Below are positions 59,544-64,000 of a stretch of 64,000 nucleotides of DNA, one piece after another (position 1 is the stretch's first letter; every line of letters starts with the position of its first letter). The notes beneath the pieces were generated by a model. It had not been told where the DNA came from and did no database searches. It was given only the letters and a program-made list of their open reading frames with translations. Both the position numbers and the translations under genes were made by a program. Source of the stretch: Sesamum alatum (taxonomy: Eukaryota > Streptophyta > Magnoliopsida > Lamiales > Pedaliaceae); the NCBI GenBank assembly GCA_034509735.1, contig JACGWO010000002.1, positions 26,521,636-26,585,635 on the forward strand, given 5' to 3'.

Positions 59544-62500
59544 ATGGTTCATTCTTTTGGTAGAGCTTTTTAAAGTTGACATCGACGACGTGATAACGAG
59601 GGTGTATCTTCATGCCTCTGACCGGATCAACCGAACGACAATTAAACAGTACAATTTGCATGTTCGGAATTAGTGGGTAATGTAGCTGAATTATCTCTTC
59701 GAAAATTCCATAGAAGTCAAAATTCGTGTTTGTATATGATGAGCTTTTGACACAGACACCACAATTCATTGTTGACTTTCCGACATTGTGACGTTCAGTG
59801 TGGAAATTGAAGCCATTGACGAAGTAAGATGGGTATGTCGTCACTTCTGCTCTTGGCCCCCAATAATGCAACTTCAACAATTCCTCGTTTGTGTGATTCA
59901 ATTCGGGTTTCACCTGCAATTAATGATATATATATAGCAATTGAACCAATCATTACAAATTAATGAGCATATCGCATTTACAAGAAATCGATGATACTTA
60001 CACGAGCCTTGAACCAATCCTTGAATTGTGTCACCATTAGTTGATCAATTATCGGGTCCTCCTAATTGTGTTGCTCGAACAGTTCATTCAGGGATGACCT
60101 GTTATAGTAAAACTGATAGTTATAAATATACATGTAATTGAAATTGAAATGATTCATACGAGATAATTACGTTTGTATAAGACACTTACCCGTAGTACGG
60201 TGCAACTACTTCACAATTACACAAGACGTATGTCTCAGTAGCATGAAGTTCCTCCCCGCTCAGCCATCTCTTCTTCGAGGCTCCACTTGCTCGGCCTGGG
60301 TAATTGAAAATGGACCGAACTATTCGATCGCCGTTGCTCGTGAGATCATCGTTCCGACCGGGTCTGTTTCGCTTGCAGAGAATGTGCGGTTCGAAGTAGT
60401 GAGAGGAGAAAAGTCCGATTTTTTCGAAAATATAAGCCTCTACAATTAACGCCTCGACGTGTGCTTTGTTTTTCACTTTTTTCTTCAAATCACGTAGGAA
60501 TCTATTCATATGATAATTTATTAAAATGCACATAATAAATACATACTTAACAGTATTAATTATTTAATTACATTTCGAATGGGTACATCCACCTGTATTG
60601 CACGGGGCCGCCAACGCGCGCCTCATATGGAAGGTGAACAATTAGGGCTCCATTGAGTCAAAAAAGGAAGGAGGAAAAATTTTCTCGAGGTTGCACATGA
60701 TGACGGCTACACTATCTTCCAATTCTTTTACCTTGGCCACATCTAGAGTTGTTGAGCATAGGATCTGGAATAGAAGGCTCACTTCCGTCAAGGCCCCCCA
60801 CACGTGCTCTGGAAGCATTTCACGGAAAGCAACCGGAATCAATTTCTGCATGAATACATGACAATCATGGCTCTTCATGCCGTGCATCCTCAACTCCTTC
60901 AGGTCGACGCAACGGGCCAAGTTAGAGGCATACCCATCAGGAAACCTAAGACAACGAATCCACTCATATATCTTCTTCGTTTGCTCTTTCGCCAGTGTAT
61001 ATACCGCCATGGGCATCACGTTCGGTCTCATTTCGTCCACCTCAAGCTCCGGCCGATTACATATGATCTTCAGATCCTTCCGTGCATTCAAATTGTCCTT
61101 TGTTTTTCTCTTGATGTCCATCACAGTATTGAATAAATTATCGAACACATTCTTCTCAATATGCATGACATCAAGATTGTGTCGTATCAGATGTGCCCCC
61201 CAGTATTCAAGCTCCCAGAATATGCTTTTATCGTCCACTTATGGTCGACACCGTAGCCTTTCGGTTCACTCAACGGTCGTTCGACAGTTACACTAAATGC
61301 ATCGACACGGGTTCAGATCTGTTCTCCAGTCAGCCTCGGACGTGCAACCTTCCTTTCCTTTCAATTTTTAGTGAAGGCTTTCTTATTTCTGCGATAAGGA
61401 TAAAACGGTGGTAAGAATTGCATGTGGCAGTCAAAATAGCATACCTTCCGACCGTGTTGTAAATAGAATGCCCGTGTGTCCTCCATACAAACCGAACACC
61501 CCTTAACACCGGCGGTACTCCATCCAGACGCCATACCATAAGCAGGACGGTCGTTCACTGTCCACATCAATGCGGCATGCATCATGAATGCCTGGTTTGT
61601 CGCAGTATCGTGCGTACGTACACCCATATGCCATAAATTCTGCAACTCCTCGATCAACGGCTCCAAGTAGACATCGATAAGACATTTGGGATTCGATGGG
61701 CCAGGGATCACCATCATTAGGAACATATACTCAGACTTCATGCACATTCCCGGTGGGAGATTGTACGGTGTAAGTATCACGGGCCAACATGAGTACGTTT
61801 TATCATACTGGTCGTGTGGTGCAAACCCATCCGTGCACAACCCAAGTCTAATATTCCTCGGTTCAGCTGCAAACTTAGGATAAGTCCAGTCAAAATGCTT
61901 CCAAGCCTCTACATCGGACGGATGACACATGGATCCTTCCTCCATCTGATGGCTCGCATGCCAAGTCATATGCTCTGTTGTGACCTCCGACGCATACAAC
62001 CTCTGCAGCCGAGGGGTAATCGGTAGATACCTAGGAATGGCATACGGGGACTTCTTGCGTTCAGGATTTCTGTCCCTGGTGGGCTTGTACCTAGCGTCTC
62101 CATAGAACTTGCAATATTCCAAATCAAAATCATCCTTCCAGTACAACATGCAACCGTTTTTGCAAGCATCAATCTTCTGAACTGGTAAACCCAATTCTCT
62201 TATCAATTTCTTCGTATTGTAATAATCGGCGGGGAAAGTGTGATTGCGGGGCATTACAGTATCAGCCCACTGGCATAACCGATCATATGTATGCTCGGAA
62301 AAACCCCATTCGGCCTTGATATTCACCAAAGAGGCAATTGACGCCAACTGAGAGGTGGTGCAGCCATTCCGCAAAGGTTGGTCTGCAGCATGAAGTACAT
62401 CAAAAAAATGGTCTGACAAGCCAGACACATAATCATAGGGCCCCGAATCGTAATATGAACTAGGACCCACATCAGATGGACAATACCGAGTACCATCATC

Positions 62501-62769
62501 AGTCGGTCCCTCTTGGTTGTACGAAGACTAGAATGATGGCCCGGCGGCATCGAATACCATCCTCTGCATCCAATCCATCTGAGCCGCATCACCCCAATGT
62601 TAACTACCTCCTCCTGAACGGGTGGCGTTTGCTGCTGCTGCACAGCGGGCGCTATCAATGCTTCAAAGTATTCCTGCACCCTCTCCACACCATACGAAGT
62701 CCAATTGTAATACTCTGGCTTAAATCCTTTCATACACAAATCAAAATTTACCTCGTCTGGTGTTTTGAA
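59539..62769 (-). pseudogene. TNP2-type CACTA transposase, right part
   Basis: Read on the minus strand from the LTR at 62770: an N-terminal region (MCMKGFKPEYYNWTSYG) with one frameshift near 62600 and a stop; the Transposase_21 (tnp2) domain at 61361-62470 (IDACKNGCMLYWKDD, MTWHASHQ, NIRLGLCTDGFAPHDQ, WTVNDRPAYGMASGWSTAG); a frameshift near 61238; then RHNLDVMHIEKNVFDNL and DUF4218 (60642-61238, 60186-60533); a small exon (60004-60107) with TAG; and the DUF4216 start (59539-59919). Introns have GT/AG borders. In life it would be the catalytic transposase acting on the CACTA termini. The C-terminal end lies at 48189-48514, displaced by the B insertion. Confidence 0.9.
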
Positions 62770-64000
62770 TGTTAGAATAGGTGACCATGTAAGCCAATTT
62801 TGGCAGGAATATGTAACCTATGTCTAGACAATTTCAGGTGTTTGATAAATCATTAATGAATAAAGAAGTGAATTTCATTTGGCATCACTTTGTTTGTGTT
62901 CACTTATATTTGTTTTCCATATATGTTCACTACGCAAACAAAGCCCACGGACTGAGAATCAATTTCGGGGACTGGGACTACGCTTGGAGGTAGGTCCATG
63001 AAATCAGTCTTCCCGAATCAGTCCGGAAATCTCCAAGTCAAGGAATCCCGAAAAATGGGTACCGGGATTCGATTTGAGACTTGCACTAAGCACCTGCTGT
63101 CGTGTTTCATCGACGGGTGACGAGGGTCGTCTAAGCAGTGTTAGTGGGTTAGCATGCTAGGACGCAACTGACTGAGGTGACTCGCGGGAACCGTCTTACG
63201 GAGGACCTTGAGTATGGTCAGCAAGGTATGACGTGTATTCCCGGTTCCAACGGTACAGGCCAAGTCCTTTGACTTGAGGAATTGCTCAGTTTACCTGTAC
63301 GTTAGGGCTGTATCTTAGATATGGTGAGAGATTGCCAGAATTCTCTTTGGTAGTCATAAGCCATGTCTAGTACAGTTCTGGTGTACAAAGTGACAGTAGT
63401 TTCCAAGAAAGGATCTGTCTCCTGCCAATAGGTATTGACAGTTGAGTCTCATGTATGCTCTGTGTCTTGTCCCTAAAATCTGTGGCCACAGTAACTGAAC
63501 AGAAGGGAAGGATTCCCTTGCGGCGTTTAGTGAGGACAGACCGACACTTAGGTCCAAAATGGGTACCTGCATTATCCGTGCCCTAGACTCTAAGTGATGA
63601 GACCGAAGACAGAAGGACAAGTGTACTGTTAGAGCCTAAATGTTCATCCCTGAATATTTCACCTAGTCTCTAGTGCCATGGACCGTTGCTAGATGGCCAG
63701 CCATGGTAACGGAAGGATTCTAGGAATCCGACCAAGTCTAGCTGAAAGGTGAACCCAAAGAGTCACACACTATCCACACACATTTAGATATTTAATTAGG
63801 AATTAAATATTGGAGTGAAGGAATGATTAAATTGGATTTAATCGGGTCCTTTATTTTTTCTTGGAGAAATAATTCCTTCTATTAGATATAAGGAATTAAA
63901 TTGATAAATTAGATTTATCAAAGGGATTTATTTAATGGGCTTAAATAATATTTATATTTATTTTAGCCTCTTGGAAATATTTAAATAGGTTTTTAAATAT
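62770..64000 (+). mobile_element. Third plus-strand family-B LTR, cut by window end
   Basis: It starts TGTTAGAATAGGTGACCATG at 62770 within the N-terminal coding part of TNP2, after TTGAA (possible target duplication). Palindrome at 63480-63491. Only the first 1231 bp are visible, so solo or full-length state cannot be decided. It is more diverged from the other two plus B LTRs than they are from each other. Confidence 0.9.

Larger units (their letters stand above)
43155..62769 (-). mobile_element. CACTA (En/Spm-like) transposon, nested by B copia
   Basis: One end is CACTAGAAAAAAGCGG at 43155, preceded by a possible 3-bp target duplication TTA. Inward lie AGGAACGGT-type repeats, a Transposase_24-type gene (44016-45330), a second repeat block (46690-48090) and a TNP2-type transposase gene (48189-62769), both genes on the minus strand. 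Family-B sequence interrupts TNP2 at 48515-59538 and again at 62770. The other TIR is not in the window, so the element extends further right. Both genes carry several stops, so this copy could not move itself. Confidence 0.88.

Noticed and set aside
1..64000. tRNA, rRNA, snRNA or microRNA genes
   Set aside because: No segment showed the box or fold patterns I would need. The tRNA-like matches are only the 12-base primer-binding sites.

Overview
This window looks like repeat-rich heterochromatin from a flowering plant, probably a eudicot; the species cannot be named from the sequence. I found no intact host gene, no tRNA or rRNA gene and no CRISPR array. Almost every base belongs to one of three repeat types: a ~334-bp satellite, three related families of Ty1/copia LTR retrotransposons (called A, B and C here from their LTRs), and a CACTA (En/Spm-like) DNA transposon. 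The copia calls rest on the tRNA-Met primer-binding site, the gag zinc knuckle, the order integrase before reverse transcriptase, the YVDD box and TG...CA LTRs. All coding regions carry stops, frameshifts or deletions.

Layout. 1-7440: two blocks of the 334-bp satellite (45-1152 and 4105-7440) separated by a minus-strand family-A scrap (LTR plus RT/RNase H). 7441-7632: a short unidentified ORF start cut by a family-A LTR. 7633-14578: plus-strand family-A element (LTR, primer site, long leader, gag-pol), fused inside RT to the gag of an older family-C element. 14579-25986: head-to-tail array of decayed C internal regions and LTRs. 25987-38402: minus-strand family-B element whose two ends carry the same B/C/B composite LTR. 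38403-42521: start of a minus-strand family-A element. 42522-43154: C scraps. 43155 to at least 62769: a CACTA element in minus orientation, with its TIR at 43155, a five-exon Transposase_24-type gene, two blocks of about 10-bp repeats and a TNP2 transposase gene broken by family-B sequence. 62770-64000: another B LTR inside TNP2.

How the parts relate. The order of nesting is C (oldest, most decayed), then CACTA inserted in a C integrase remnant, then B inserted in CACTA TNP2 with target duplication TATGA. That B locus now reads CACTA / LTR / CACTA / B internal / LTR / CACTA, as if a solo-LTR form and a full-length form of the same insertion had been joined. The A and B leaders share two hairpins whose stems differ between families by compensating changes. 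The A, B and C LTRs share a 12-bp palindrome that stays palindromic while its sequence changes. These covarying structures, the composite LTR, the solo/full junction and the dimeric satellite are the most interesting items.
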